Assembly (NCBI GenBank): GCA_964437425.1
Contig: CAYTGO010000001.1
Location: forward strand, 124,001 to 188,000
From: Scalindua sp964437425
Lineage (GTDB): Bacteria > Planctomycetota > Brocadiia > Brocadiales > Scalinduaceae
Direction: 5' to 3'
DNA: 64,000 nt
Shown in pieces: positions 56,448 to 64,000 of this stretch (its first letter is position 1; each line of letters opens with the position of its first letter). The notes below the pieces were generated by a model that was given only the letters and a program-made list of their open reading frames with translations, did no database searches and was not told where the DNA came from. The position numbers and the translations under genes are program-made.

Positions 56448-58255
56448 CCAGTTTCAGGCTTAAAGTGGGGACATGGAGACAGCTTGGTTTCAGAAATATT
56501 GCTATGGTAGTTGCATATCTGACGGCAAAACGTGTTGGTTATTACCGGAAACGGTTTCCTGTTGGAACACCACTGGAGGGGCCATTCCTGAGTGATAAAG
56601 TGATGCCGACTGGCGGAAGTACGCACCTTAATTACTTTTCATATCATGACAGGGAAGTGACATCTCCGCCGGATTGGTTCGTCAACCCCTGGAACGGTGA
56701 GAAATATGATAATACTGGCAGACACTGGTCAGACATACCGGATTTTATGTCTGGTCTTGGAGATATCAAGACTGTTTGGGAGGCCTCGCGTTTTGACTGG
56801 TTGCCGCGTATGGCATGGTCGTACAGACATGGTGATGCAGAGTCCTTAGAAAGATTAGAGTTGTGGTTGCGGGACTGGGCGTTACGTAATCCGGTTAATG
56901 GTGGAATTAACTGGAAGTGTGGACAGGAGGCATCATTACGCTGTCTGAACCTACTGGTAGCAGCAGTGGCCATAGGTTCTGTTTTTGATCACCCATACCC
57001 AGATTTTTTGAAACTACTGGATCTGCATCTGCAGCGAATATCACCTACGGTACATTACGCAATGGCGCAGGATAACAATCACGGAATCAGCGAAGCAGCA
57101 GCGCTATTTGTAGTGGGTCTCTACCTGGTAAAATATGGCACCGGGGAGCAGCAGAAAAGTGGGAGCAAATGGGCTCATAAAGGGCGATATTGGTTGGAGA
57201 ACCGAGTTTCATACCTGATAATGGCTGATGGCAGTTTTTCTCAGCATTCTGTGACCTACCATCGGCTGATTCTGGATGTTTTGTCATTGGCAGAACTGAT
57301 GAGAGCTCGTTTCAAAATTACTGAATTTAGTGAGACATTTTATAGTCGCTCTGAACTAGCTGTTAAATGGCTGTATGGAATGACTGATATGCAAAGTGGT
57401 GATGCTCCAAACCTCGGAGCTAATGATGGCACTTGCCTGTTCAACTTGGATGGAGCACCGTACAGAGATTTCAGGCCCAGTGTGCAAATAGCAGCAGCTG
57501 TTTTTTTGAAGCGGGCGGTTTGGGCTGAAGATATGAACCATCCCCTGCTTGATCTGTTTTCCATAGATATCGAGAAATTACCATCTCTTGAAACCACTTC
57601 ATCTGCTCTCCTGGCCGAAGGCGGTTATGTCAGGATTAATCATGATTCTGGTTTTGCAATGGTCCGTCTTCCAATCTATAGATTTCGACCCAGCCATGCT
57701 GATGCCTTGCATTTGGATGTATGGGATAAAGGTGTGAACTGGATCAGGGATGCAGGTACTTATAGCTATAATGCTGAAAAATCCAGCATGGAGTATTTTT
57801 CGGGAACAGAAAGTCATAGTACTGTCAGTTTTGATGGACGAGGCCAGATGCCCCGATTGGGTCGTTTCTTGTTTGGTGCATGGTTGAAGCCTGATCTACT
57901 TGCTTTTGATGCAGAAAAAGGTTGTATGCGAAGTGGATATACTGATTATTCAGGTGCGCGCCATACTCGTGAGTTGTGCAAGGAACAGGGAGGGTGGTGT
58001 GTAATGGATGATTTTGATGGGTTTAAGAAGGAGGCTAGAATTAGATGGCGGTTGGCGCCTGGAAAGTGGGTTTTGAATGGACAGGTTTTATCGTGTGAAA
58101 ATATGTCTCTTGAGATTAAATCCGAAAACAGAGTGGTTTTGAAATTAACCGAGCAGTTTGAATCCCACTATTACTTCCAGAAAGAGTTGATTCCTGTATT
58201 GGAAGTAATTAGCCACCAATCTGGCAAGGTTGTTACTCATATTCAACTGCATTGA
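56444..58255 (+). CDS. Heparinase II/III-like family protein
   Basis: 603 residues. The N-terminal two thirds are helical, with WKCGQEASLRCLNLL, then DNNHGISEAAALFVVGLYL carrying the Asn-His pair of the lyase active site, and FSQHSVTYHRLILD with Tyr/His. The C-terminal part is a beta-sandwich with SHADALHLDVWDKG, IRDAGTYSYN and SHSTVSFDG. The family cleaves or modifies uronate-containing glycans by beta-elimination. There is no signal peptide, which is unusual for a polysaccharide lyase and suggests a cytosolic role on a lipid-linked intermediate. Its gene is coupled to the bi-domain oxidoreductase and followed after 31 bases by a GT4. Confidence 0.85.
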   Translation: MTSFRLKVGTWRQLGFRNIAMVVAYLTAKRVGYYRKRFPVGTPLEGPFLSDKVMPTGGSTHLNYFSYHDREVTSPPDWFVNPWNGEKYDNTGRHWSDIPDFMSGLGDIKTVWEASRFDWLPRMAWSYRHGDAESLERLELWLRDWALRNPVNGGINWKCGQEASLRCLNLLVAAVAIGSVFDHPYPDFLKLLDLHLQRISPTVHYAMAQDNNHGISEAAALFVVGLYLVKYGTGEQQKSGSKWAHKGRYWLENRVSYLIMADGSFSQHSVTYHRLILDVLSLAELMRARFKITEFSETFYSRSELAVKWLYGMTDMQSGDAPNLGANDGTCLFNLDGAPYRDFRPSVQIAAAVFLKRAVWAEDMNHPLLDLFSIDIEKLPSLETTSSALLAEGGYVRINHDSGFAMVRLPIYRFRPSHADALHLDVWDKGVNWIRDAGTYSYNAEKSSMEYFSGTESHSTVSFDGRGQMPRLGRFLFGAWLKPDLLAFDAEKGCMRSGYTDYSGARHTRELCKEQGGWCVMDDFDGFKKEARIRWRLAPGKWVLNGQVLSCENMSLEIKSENRVVLKLTEQFESHYYFQKELIPVLEVISHQSGKVVTHIQLH

Positions 58256-58286
58256 TAAAGCATGCAGGAAAATAATGTATTAATTC

Positions 58287-59507
58287 ATGCGAATTATTTA
58301 TTTTCATCAGCATTTTTCCACACCATCAGGTTCGACAGGAACCAGATCTTATGAAATGGCACGTGCATTGGTGGCGGCCGGTCATAAAGTAAAGCTGGTT
58401 TGTGGCAGCTATCGTGATGGAAATACCGGGCTTAAGAGTACCTTTAAAAATGGCAAGCGTTGTGGAATAGTGGATGGTATCCATGTCACAGAATTAGCAC
58501 TGGGGTATTCAAATCATGATAATTTTATTAAGCGGGTTATCATTTTTACTAAGTTCGCTATTCGTAGCATTGTCATTGCACTGAGGGAGCCGTGCGATCT
58601 GGTATTTGCTACAAGCACACCTTTGACAACTGGCATTCCCGGGTTTTTTTCCAGGTGGTTGCGCGGAAAACGCTTTGTGTTTGAGGTGCGTGATCTCTGG
58701 CCTGAATTACCCCGGGAGATGGGGGTTATTACCAATCCTGTCTTATTGGGGCTGATGTCTGTACTGGAGTGGGTAAACTATCGCTCTGCTCATGCTTGTA
58801 TTGGGTTATCACCGGGTATTGTGGACGGTATACGGAGACATAGCAGGAAAGAGTTGCCGATCAAGATGATTCCCAATGGCTGCGATATAAAGCTCTTCTC
58901 CAAAGATCAATCGGCTAAGAGACCTCCGGGTGTTGATAATAATCACTTGATGGCGGTGTTTACCGGAGCACATGGAATTGCTAATGGATTGGATGCTGTG
59001 TTAAAGGTGGCAGAGATTCTTAAACAGCGCGAATGCGATAGGATTAAACTGGTTTTCATTGGTGATGGCAGGCTGAAGCCTGTGTTGGTGAAGCAGGCTA
59101 AGGAGAAAGAGTTGAATAATTGTCAGTTCCTGGATCCAGTGCCCAAAACTGAACTGGTCGGCTATTTGAGGACTGCAGATGTAGGCTTGATGATATTGGC
59201 AAATATTCCCGCTTTTTACTATGGGACCTCGCCAAATAAGTTTTTCGATTATTTATCGGTTGGTCTACCGATAATCAATAATTATCCCGGTTGGCTGGCA
59301 GACATGATTAATGAAAATAAATGCGGTATTGCCGTCCCTCCAGACGACCCGGATACCTTTGCTGATGCCCTGATCTATTTATTAGAGCATCCGGATGAAA
59401 GAGATGAAATGAGTAAGAAATCCAGGAAACTGGCGTTATCTGATTTCAATCGTACTGATCTTACAGACCAATTTGTACGTTTTCTGGAAAGAGTTGCAAT
59501 ATCCTGA
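58287..59507 (+). CDS. Glycosyltransferase family 4, WbuB-like
   Basis: 406 residues. MRIIYFHQHFSTPSGSTGTR at the N-terminus, with FEVRDLWPELPREMG and IPNGCD in the middle, is the pattern of WbuB/WbjE-type GT4 enzymes, which transfer an N-acetylated deoxyhexosamine to the lipid-linked first sugar. The donor-site segment is GTSPNKFFDYLSVGLPII. Placement before wecB and the initiating transferase supports an early step of repeat-unit assembly. The exact donor is uncertain. Confidence 0.86.
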   Translation: MRIIYFHQHFSTPSGSTGTRSYEMARALVAAGHKVKLVCGSYRDGNTGLKSTFKNGKRCGIVDGIHVTELALGYSNHDNFIKRVIIFTKFAIRSIVIALREPCDLVFATSTPLTTGIPGFFSRWLRGKRFVFEVRDLWPELPREMGVITNPVLLGLMSVLEWVNYRSAHACIGLSPGIVDGIRRHSRKELPIKMIPNGCDIKLFSKDQSAKRPPGVDNNHLMAVFTGAHGIANGLDAVLKVAEILKQRECDRIKLVFIGDGRLKPVLVKQAKEKELNNCQFLDPVPKTELVGYLRTADVGLMILANIPAFYYGTSPNKFFDYLSVGLPIINNYPGWLADMINENKCGIAVPPDDPDTFADALIYLLEHPDERDEMSKKSRKLALSDFNRTDLTDQFVRFLERVAIS

Positions 59508-59579
59508 TTACTAATGCATTAACATATCATGGTTTTAAATAATTCCGGACAATTTAGTTTTGAAGTGACGGTATAAAAT

Positions 59580-60677
59580 ATGAAGATACTTTCTGTAGTT
59601 GGTGCACGTCCTAATTTTATGAAGATTGCCCCTTTTGTGCATGCCCTTGATGAATACAATAAGAAGCCTGATGTACAAGGCAGAAAGAACATTGAACATT
59701 GCCTGGTACATACAGGACAGCATTATGACTATGAAATGGCTCATGTATTCTTTGAGGAATTGGCATTACCAGAACCAGATTATTTCTTGAATGCCGGTTC
59801 AGGAACGCATGCAGAGCAAACAGGAAAGATTATGATTGAATTTGAGAAGGTATGTCTTAAAACAAAACCAGGAATTGTTGTTGTTGTCGGAGATGTAAAT
59901 TCTACCCTTGCATGCTCTATAGTTGCAAAAAAATTAGACATCAAGGTGGCACATGTTGAGGCTGGATTAAGAAGTGGGGATATGACCATGCCTGAAGAGA
60001 TTAATCGTATGGTAACGGATTCTATATCTGATTTTCTTTTTGTATCTGAAAAGAGTGGTATAGAGAATTTGAAAAAAGAGGGCAAAAGGGAAGATCAATT
60101 ATTCTTTGTCGGCAATATAATGATTGATACTCTTTATGAACAGTTAAATAAAATTAATAAAGAAAAAAAGTATGAAGATGAAAAATATGGTGTTGTTACT
60201 TTGCATAGGCCTTCTAATGTTGACAGGAAGGATACATGTCAAGGGATAATTGAAGCCTTAACTGAAATCTCTAAAGACCTGCCGATTATTTTTCCAGCCC
60301 ATCCAAGGACAAGGAAGAATCTGGAATCTTTTGGATTGATGAAATTAGTTGATGACTCGAATATTAAATTACTTCTTCCTCAACCATATATAGAATTTCT
60401 CAGGTTATGGAAAGATGCTGTAGTAGTATTTACTGATAGTGGGGGGATTCAGGAGGAAACAACCGCATTGGGGATTCCATGTTTCACCATTAGAGAAAAT
60501 ACCGAGAGACCCATAACAATTGAGGACGGTACTAATACTCTTGTTGGGAATAAAAAAGAAAGTATCCTTAAATCATATTCAGATTTCAGAAATGGAAATT
60601 CTAAGCATGGTAGAATTCCAGAATTATGGGATGGGCAGACAGCCGAAAGGATAGTTCGTATATTGGCTTCAGCTTGA
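59580..60677 (+). CDS. wecB: UDP-N-acetylglucosamine 2-epimerase (non-hydrolysing)
   Basis: 365 residues, typical for WecB. The N-terminus MKILSVVGARPNFMKIAPF and the segments HTGQHYDYEMAHVFF, HVEAGLRSGDMTMPEE, TLHRPSNVD and TDSGGIQEE are all diagnostic. It interconverts UDP-GlcNAc and UDP-ManNAc (or the related fucosamine-type epimers in O-antigen loci). No wecC-like ManNAc dehydrogenase is visible next to it, so UDP-ManNAc itself, or a deoxy-sugar 2-epimer, may be the building block. It lies between the WbuB-like GT4 and the initiating transferase. Confidence 0.94.
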   Translation: MKILSVVGARPNFMKIAPFVHALDEYNKKPDVQGRKNIEHCLVHTGQHYDYEMAHVFFEELALPEPDYFLNAGSGTHAEQTGKIMIEFEKVCLKTKPGIVVVVGDVNSTLACSIVAKKLDIKVAHVEAGLRSGDMTMPEEINRMVTDSISDFLFVSEKSGIENLKKEGKREDQLFFVGNIMIDTLYEQLNKINKEKKYEDEKYGVVTLHRPSNVDRKDTCQGIIEALTEISKDLPIIFPAHPRTRKNLESFGLMKLVDDSNIKLLLPQPYIEFLRLWKDAVVVFTDSGGIQEETTALGIPCFTIRENTERPITIEDGTNTLVGNKKESILKSYSDFRNGNSKHGRIPELWDGQTAERIVRILASA

Positions 60678-60796
60678 AATGAGGAGTAGCAACCAGCTAT
60701 TGTGCTAACAGAGGGTGTAGATGAGCACTTTATAAATCGTGGCAGTGTCCGGTCCCGGTATCTTACACTTGTTGATTGTGTAATGGAAATGTTCTG

Positions 60797-61435
60797 ATGA
60801 AATTGAAAAGAGTGTTTGATTTATCAATTGTATTAATTAGCTTGATCTTACTCTCTCCTCTGCTATTAGCTATTGCTACGATTGTCCGGTTCAAACTTGG
60901 CTCTCCTGTTTTTTTTCATCAGCAACGTCCGGGATTGAATGGAAAACCCTTTATAATTCTAAAGTTTCGGACAATGGCAGACCATAGAGATCAGAAGGGG
61001 CGGTTGTTATCTGATACTGAGCGTACGACTGACTTCGGCCGTTTCCTTCGCAGCACGAGCCTGGATGAGCTGCCTGAACTCTTTAACATCTTAAAAGGTG
61101 ATATGAGCTTTGTTGGCCCGAGGCCATTATTGATGAAATATCTTCCATTATATAGTTCGGAACAAGCCAGAAGGCATGAGGTAAAACCAGGCATCACAGG
61201 TTGGGCACAGGTTAACGGGCGTAATACAATTAATTGGGAAAAGAAGTTCAGGTATGATATATGGTATGTTGATAATTGTAGTATGTGGTTAGATGTAACA
61301 ATACTGTTTTTAACTATATTGAAGGTAATAAAGAGAGAGGGTGTCAGCCTGGAAGGGCATATTAGTATGGATGAGTTTATGGGAAGTGAGCCGTTACATA
61401 CTGATTCTTTTAACAATATAGATAAACATCCTTAA
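60797..61435 (+). CDS. Initiating sugar-phosphate transferase (PglC/WbaP type)
   Basis: 212 residues from ATG 60797, served by GGAA at 60785-60788; TTG 60776 would add seven. One N-terminal re-entrant hydrophobic helix (FDLSIVLISLILLSPLLL) is followed by the catalytic region with PVFFHQQRPGLNG, ILKFRTM, the Asp-Glu pair in STSLDELPELFNIL, and GDMSFVGPRPLL. This monotopic phosphoglycosyl transferase moves a sugar-1-phosphate from UDP-sugar to undecaprenyl phosphate, starting the repeat unit. The short form matches PglC rather than the long WbaP with extra helices. The sugar is probably a HexNAc or bacillosamine-like residue; this is inference. Confidence 0.9.
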   Translation: MKLKRVFDLSIVLISLILLSPLLLAIATIVRFKLGSPVFFHQQRPGLNGKPFIILKFRTMADHRDQKGRLLSDTERTTDFGRFLRSTSLDELPELFNILKGDMSFVGPRPLLMKYLPLYSSEQARRHEVKPGITGWAQVNGRNTINWEKKFRYDIWYVDNCSMWLDVTILFLTILKVIKREGVSLEGHISMDEFMGSEPLHTDSFNNIDKHP

Positions 61436-61458
61436 AAACTAATTGAATAGAAACTCGT

Positions 61459-62181
61459 ATGTTAAATAATACTTCAAAATTTGTTCGCTATCATGAGTTG
61501 AACAGAAATGCGTTGAACGTAGAGTATCATATCCATACAAATCAAACTGATGGAAATGCAAGTATAGAGAATGTTTTGCGTAATGCTCATGGCAAATGTT
61601 TATCTGCAGTTGCTTTTACTGAGCATGTAAGAAAAGAGACTGATTGGTTTAAGGATTTTGCAGAAACCGTTAAGAAAAAGGGAAAAGACTATCCTGGTAT
61701 AAAGGTATACGTGGGCTGTGAAGCAAAAGTATTGGATAAAACCGGCCGTCTTGATATTTCTGAAGAAATATTAAATTTGAGTGATATTGTTCTGGGGAGT
61801 GTACACCGTTTTCCGGATAATGGAGGTGGATATATTGATTTCAATACATTGGATGCAAAAAGTTTTGCAGAGATAGAATGTGAATTAGCACTCGCTTTGC
61901 TTGAAAAAGCTCCTATTAATGTTTTAGCACACCCGGGAGGTATGTATCAGCGGAAACACGGTACATATCCTGAAAATTTATTGAGAAAGTTGTTTAAAGC
62001 TTCATTAAAAAGAGGTATTGCAATGGAGATTAATTCGTCATATTATTTGGCTGATTTTGGAATGTTTCTTGATCTGTGTCAAGAGTTTAATCCATATGTT
62101 TCTATCGGTTCTGATGCTCATACATTGGATGAAATAGGATATTGTCGGGATTTACTGTATAAAAGAGAAAGATTCAGATAA
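61459..62181 (+). CDS. PHP-domain metal-dependent phosphoesterase-like protein
   Basis: 240 residues. Metal-binding residues of the PHP fold are visible: EYHIHTNQTDG near residue 26, FTEHVRKE near 53, GCEAKV near 88, GSVHRF near 113, LAHPGG near 155 and IGSDAH near 217. The family hydrolyses phosphate esters such as histidinol phosphate. In this locus it is adjacent to an ATP-grasp gene with no spacing (stop at 62181, ATG at 62182), so the two likely work on the same intermediate. A sugar phosphate or a regulatory role is possible. Confidence 0.82.
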   Translation: MLNNTSKFVRYHELNRNALNVEYHIHTNQTDGNASIENVLRNAHGKCLSAVAFTEHVRKETDWFKDFAETVKKKGKDYPGIKVYVGCEAKVLDKTGRLDISEEILNLSDIVLGSVHRFPDNGGGYIDFNTLDAKSFAEIECELALALLEKAPINVLAHPGGMYQRKHGTYPENLLRKLFKASLKRGIAMEINSSYYLADFGMFLDLCQEFNPYVSIGSDAHTLDEIGYCRDLLYKRERFR

Positions 62182-63156
62182 ATGAAAATTCTGGTAACTG
62201 GTGCCGGGGCACTCCTGGGTCAAGGAATTATTAAATCATTGAGAGCTACTTCTCTAAACCCGGAAATTGTTGCTTTAGATCCGGACCCTCTCTCTGCTGG
62301 GCTTTACTGGGCTGACTCGTCATATACTATTCCCATGGCTAATGCCAGTAACTATATGGATAGGGTAAAGGAGATACTTTTGATTGAGAAGCCGGATACC
62401 ATACTCGTTGGTACAGATGTTGAGCTTCCTTTGTTTTCTTCATATCGTAAACAACTTGAGAAGGATTTTGAGACTTGTGTACTCGTCAGTGATCCTAATG
62501 TTGTTGCTATTGCTGATAATAAATGGTTAACATACAAATTTTTAAAAGAACATGGTTTTGATTGTCCTGAGTCCTGTCTGCCTGGGGATGAAGAGACGTT
62601 AATAGAAAATGTCGGGTTTCCACTTGTTGTAAAACCATTAGTTGGGGCAAGATCTCTTGGAGTAATTATAGTTAAGGACAAGCATGAGATTCAGCAAGCG
62701 TTAAAATGTCAACAAAATGTCATTATCCAAGAATGCGTGGGAAACCCTGATAGTGAGTATACTGCCGGCGTGTTGTATTTTCAAGATACGTGTAATGTTT
62801 CGATTGTTATGAGGCGTGAATTGCGTGATGGTAATACGTATCGTGCTTTTGTGGATGACTATCCGTCACTAAATCAGAAAATCAGGCTTCTGGCAGAAAA
62901 ACTCAAACCTTACGGACCCGTTAATTTTCAATTCAGGCTTGAAAACGATCGGATAAAAGTTTTTGAAATAAATGCCCGGTTCTCAGGTACTACACCCTTG
63001 CGGGCGCATGCTGGCTTCAATGAGGTAGAAATGGCTTTACATTATCTGTTGGAAGGGAAACCCATTATACAACCAAAGATCCAACCGATGAATATTGTTC
63101 GACACTGGAGTGAAACGATCATCAGGCCTGATGCTATGAAAAAGATAGCACAATAA
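62182..63156 (+). CDS. ATP-grasp family ligase (CarB-like)
   Basis: 324 residues. Rossmann-like pre-ATP-grasp start (KILVTGAGALLGQGIIK), then PLVVKPLVGARSLGVII, the ATP-grasp glycine-rich and Lys strand, and NFQFRLENDRIKVFEINARFSGTT, which holds the Mg-binding Glu and Asn. These enzymes join a carboxylate to an amine or thiol via an acyl phosphate. In glycan loci they may attach amino acids to sugars. With the PHP-domain gene directly before and an epimerase after, a sugar-linked modification is likely. The substrate is unknown. Confidence 0.85.
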   Translation: MKILVTGAGALLGQGIIKSLRATSLNPEIVALDPDPLSAGLYWADSSYTIPMANASNYMDRVKEILLIEKPDTILVGTDVELPLFSSYRKQLEKDFETCVLVSDPNVVAIADNKWLTYKFLKEHGFDCPESCLPGDEETLIENVGFPLVVKPLVGARSLGVIIVKDKHEIQQALKCQQNVIIQECVGNPDSEYTAGVLYFQDTCNVSIVMRRELRDGNTYRAFVDDYPSLNQKIRLLAEKLKPYGPVNFQFRLENDRIKVFEINARFSGTTPLRAHAGFNEVEMALHYLLEGKPIIQPKIQPMNIVRHWSETIIRPDAMKKIAQ

Positions 63157-63167
63157 ATATATATCTA

Positions 63168-64000
63168 ATGAGGTCAAAAAAAGGACGTATAGTAATAACA
63201 GGTGCAAATGGTTTTATTGGCAGCAATTTAGTTAGGAATGCTCTTGGTCATGGGTGGGAAGTAACTGCATTGGTCCATGAAGCAAACAATATCATTTCAA
63301 TAAAGGATCCTGGCCTTTCGATTGTAAAGTTTGATATTTCTGATGTAATGAGGCATTGTGAAATATTGGAAGATTCTGATGCAGTATATCATCTGGCAGC
63401 ATTTATTCCACCTGATTTTGCTAATCATATGTATGCAGGAAAATGTTTTCAAATTAATACGCAGGGTACATTAAATCTCCTTGAGGCAAGTTTGCAATCT
63501 AAAGTTAAGCGATTTATTTATTTCTCTGCTGGTAATGCTTATTACCCTTCAAACCGGTTAATGAAAGAGACCGATTCATTATACCCATCACACTTGGCAC
63601 CATTTTATCTAGCGAGCAAAGTAACGGGAGAATTTTTTTCAGAATACTACCGGATTAATAAGAATCTACCGGTTTCTATTCTACGTATTTCTTCTCCTTA
63701 CGGAAACGGTATGCCTGAAACGAGTATGGTCCAGACGTTTATTAGTCGTGTTCGTAAAGAATTGCCTATAGAATTGAATGATGGTGGACAATACAAGGTA
63801 GATTTGGTTTATGTAGATGATATAATCCAGGCAGCACTCCTTCTGCTTGAAAAAAGTGTAGATGGTATTTTCAATGTCGGCTCAGGAATGGTATTGTCTT
63901 CATTAGAAATTGCAAAAGAAGTCGTCAAAGTGCTTAAACCAGGATTTGATTTGATTGAGATCTTACCTTCTACAGGTAAAGCAATGTATCGAGGCTTTTC
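63168..64000 (+). CDS. NAD-dependent epimerase/dehydratase, truncated by the window end
   Basis: At least 277 residues from ATG 63168, running off the window. The Rossmann motif VITGANGFIGSNLV is at about residues 9-22; FIYFSAGNAYYP carries the Ser region, and FYLASKVTGE the Tyr-x3-Lys pair. GYGNG-like SSPYGNGMPE and YVDDIIQA complete the extended-SDR pattern. It probably epimerises, dehydrates or reduces a nucleotide sugar. It follows the ATP-grasp gene by 11 bases and is likely in the same message. The C-terminus, and so the subfamily, is not visible. Confidence 0.85.
   Translation, partial: MRSKKGRIVITGANGFIGSNLVRNALGHGWEVTALVHEANNIISIKDPGLSIVKFDISDVMRHCEILEDSDAVYHLAAFIPPDFANHMYAGKCFQINTQGTLNLLEASLQSKVKRFIYFSAGNAYYPSNRLMKETDSLYPSHLAPFYLASKVTGEFFSEYYRINKNLPVSILRISSPYGNGMPETSMVQTFISRVRKELPIELNDGGQYKVDLVYVDDIIQAALLLLEKSVDGIFNVGSGMVLSSLEIAKEVVKVLKPGFDLIEILPSTGKAMYRGF

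Noticed and set aside
1..64000. Insertion sequences, integrases, CRISPR arrays, tRNA or rRNA genes
   Set aside because: No transposase- or integrase-like protein, no regularly spaced short repeats and no tRNA-like cloverleaf stood out, although only a visual scan was possible.

Overview
The window is one long, AT-rich (visibly under 45% GC) surface-polysaccharide biosynthesis locus, O-antigen, capsule or exopolysaccharide. Every supported gene lies on the + strand. Genes are tightly packed, with many ATGA-type overlaps, frequent TTG or GTG starts, and no gene-free stretch over 300 bases. I see no rRNA, tRNA, CRISPR array, insertion sequence or housekeeping gene. The content suits a Gram-negative-type bacterium. 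Ten intact radical SAM enzymes suggest an anaerobic or microaerophilic lifestyle. The taxon cannot be fixed from the sequence; an anammox-like planctomycete or another AT-rich environmental lineage would fit, but that is a guess.

Region by region. 1-6.8 kb: tail of an asparagine-synthase-type amidotransferase, a methyltransferase, an SpsF-type cytidylyltransferase, a radical SAM/SPASM enzyme, then HisH, HisF2 and a WbpG/PseA-type sugar amidotransferase (the acetamidino-sugar triad), and a second methyltransferase. 6.8-12.6 kb: a KpsC/S-like transferase, a SPASM radical SAM enzyme, a PglK/MsbA-like ABC flippase and a GT4. 12.7-24.4 kb: a CDP-3,6-dideoxyhexose pathway (RfbF, RfbG, RfbH and an SDR reductase) with a GT2, two cobalamin-type radical SAM proteins, an FkbM methyltransferase and an acetolactate-synthase-like TPP enzyme. 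This combination recalls the YerE route to branched yersiniose. The RfbH here carries an N-terminal PemK/MazF-like domain. 24.5-36.7 kb: assembly functions, namely GT4 enzymes, a Wzy/WaaL-like membrane protein, two more cobalamin-type radical SAM proteins, a DPM1-like GT2 with a GT-C membrane transferase, and an acetyltransferase.

36.8-52.3 kb is a rearranged, duplication-rich stretch. It holds an AsnB, two tandem radical SAM paralogues sharing a 311-base identical block, a frameshifted relic of a third copy, a methyltransferase, an SGNH protein, two paralogous YbhN/UPF0104 membrane proteins, two SPASM radical SAM enzymes, a beta-propeller-like protein, relics of a radical SAM C-terminus and of a polysaccharide deacetylase, and the intact deacetylase. 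52.4-59.5 kb is a compositionally distinct, more GC-rich module: AsnB, a bi-domain oxidoreductase, a heparinase II/III-like protein and a WbuB-like GT4. 59.6-64 kb ends with WecB, a PglC/WbaP-type initiating sugar-phosphate transferase, a PHP-domain protein, an ATP-grasp protein and a truncated epimerase.

Together the genes can make nucleotide sugars (CDP-dideoxy sugars, a UDP-ManNAc-type sugar, acetamidino sugars), start the chain on a polyprenyl phosphate, extend it, modify it (methyl, acetyl, amide and possible radical chemistry), flip it and polymerise it. No Wzx-type flippase, no RfbI-type reductase and no chain-length regulator is seen; these may lie outside the window.
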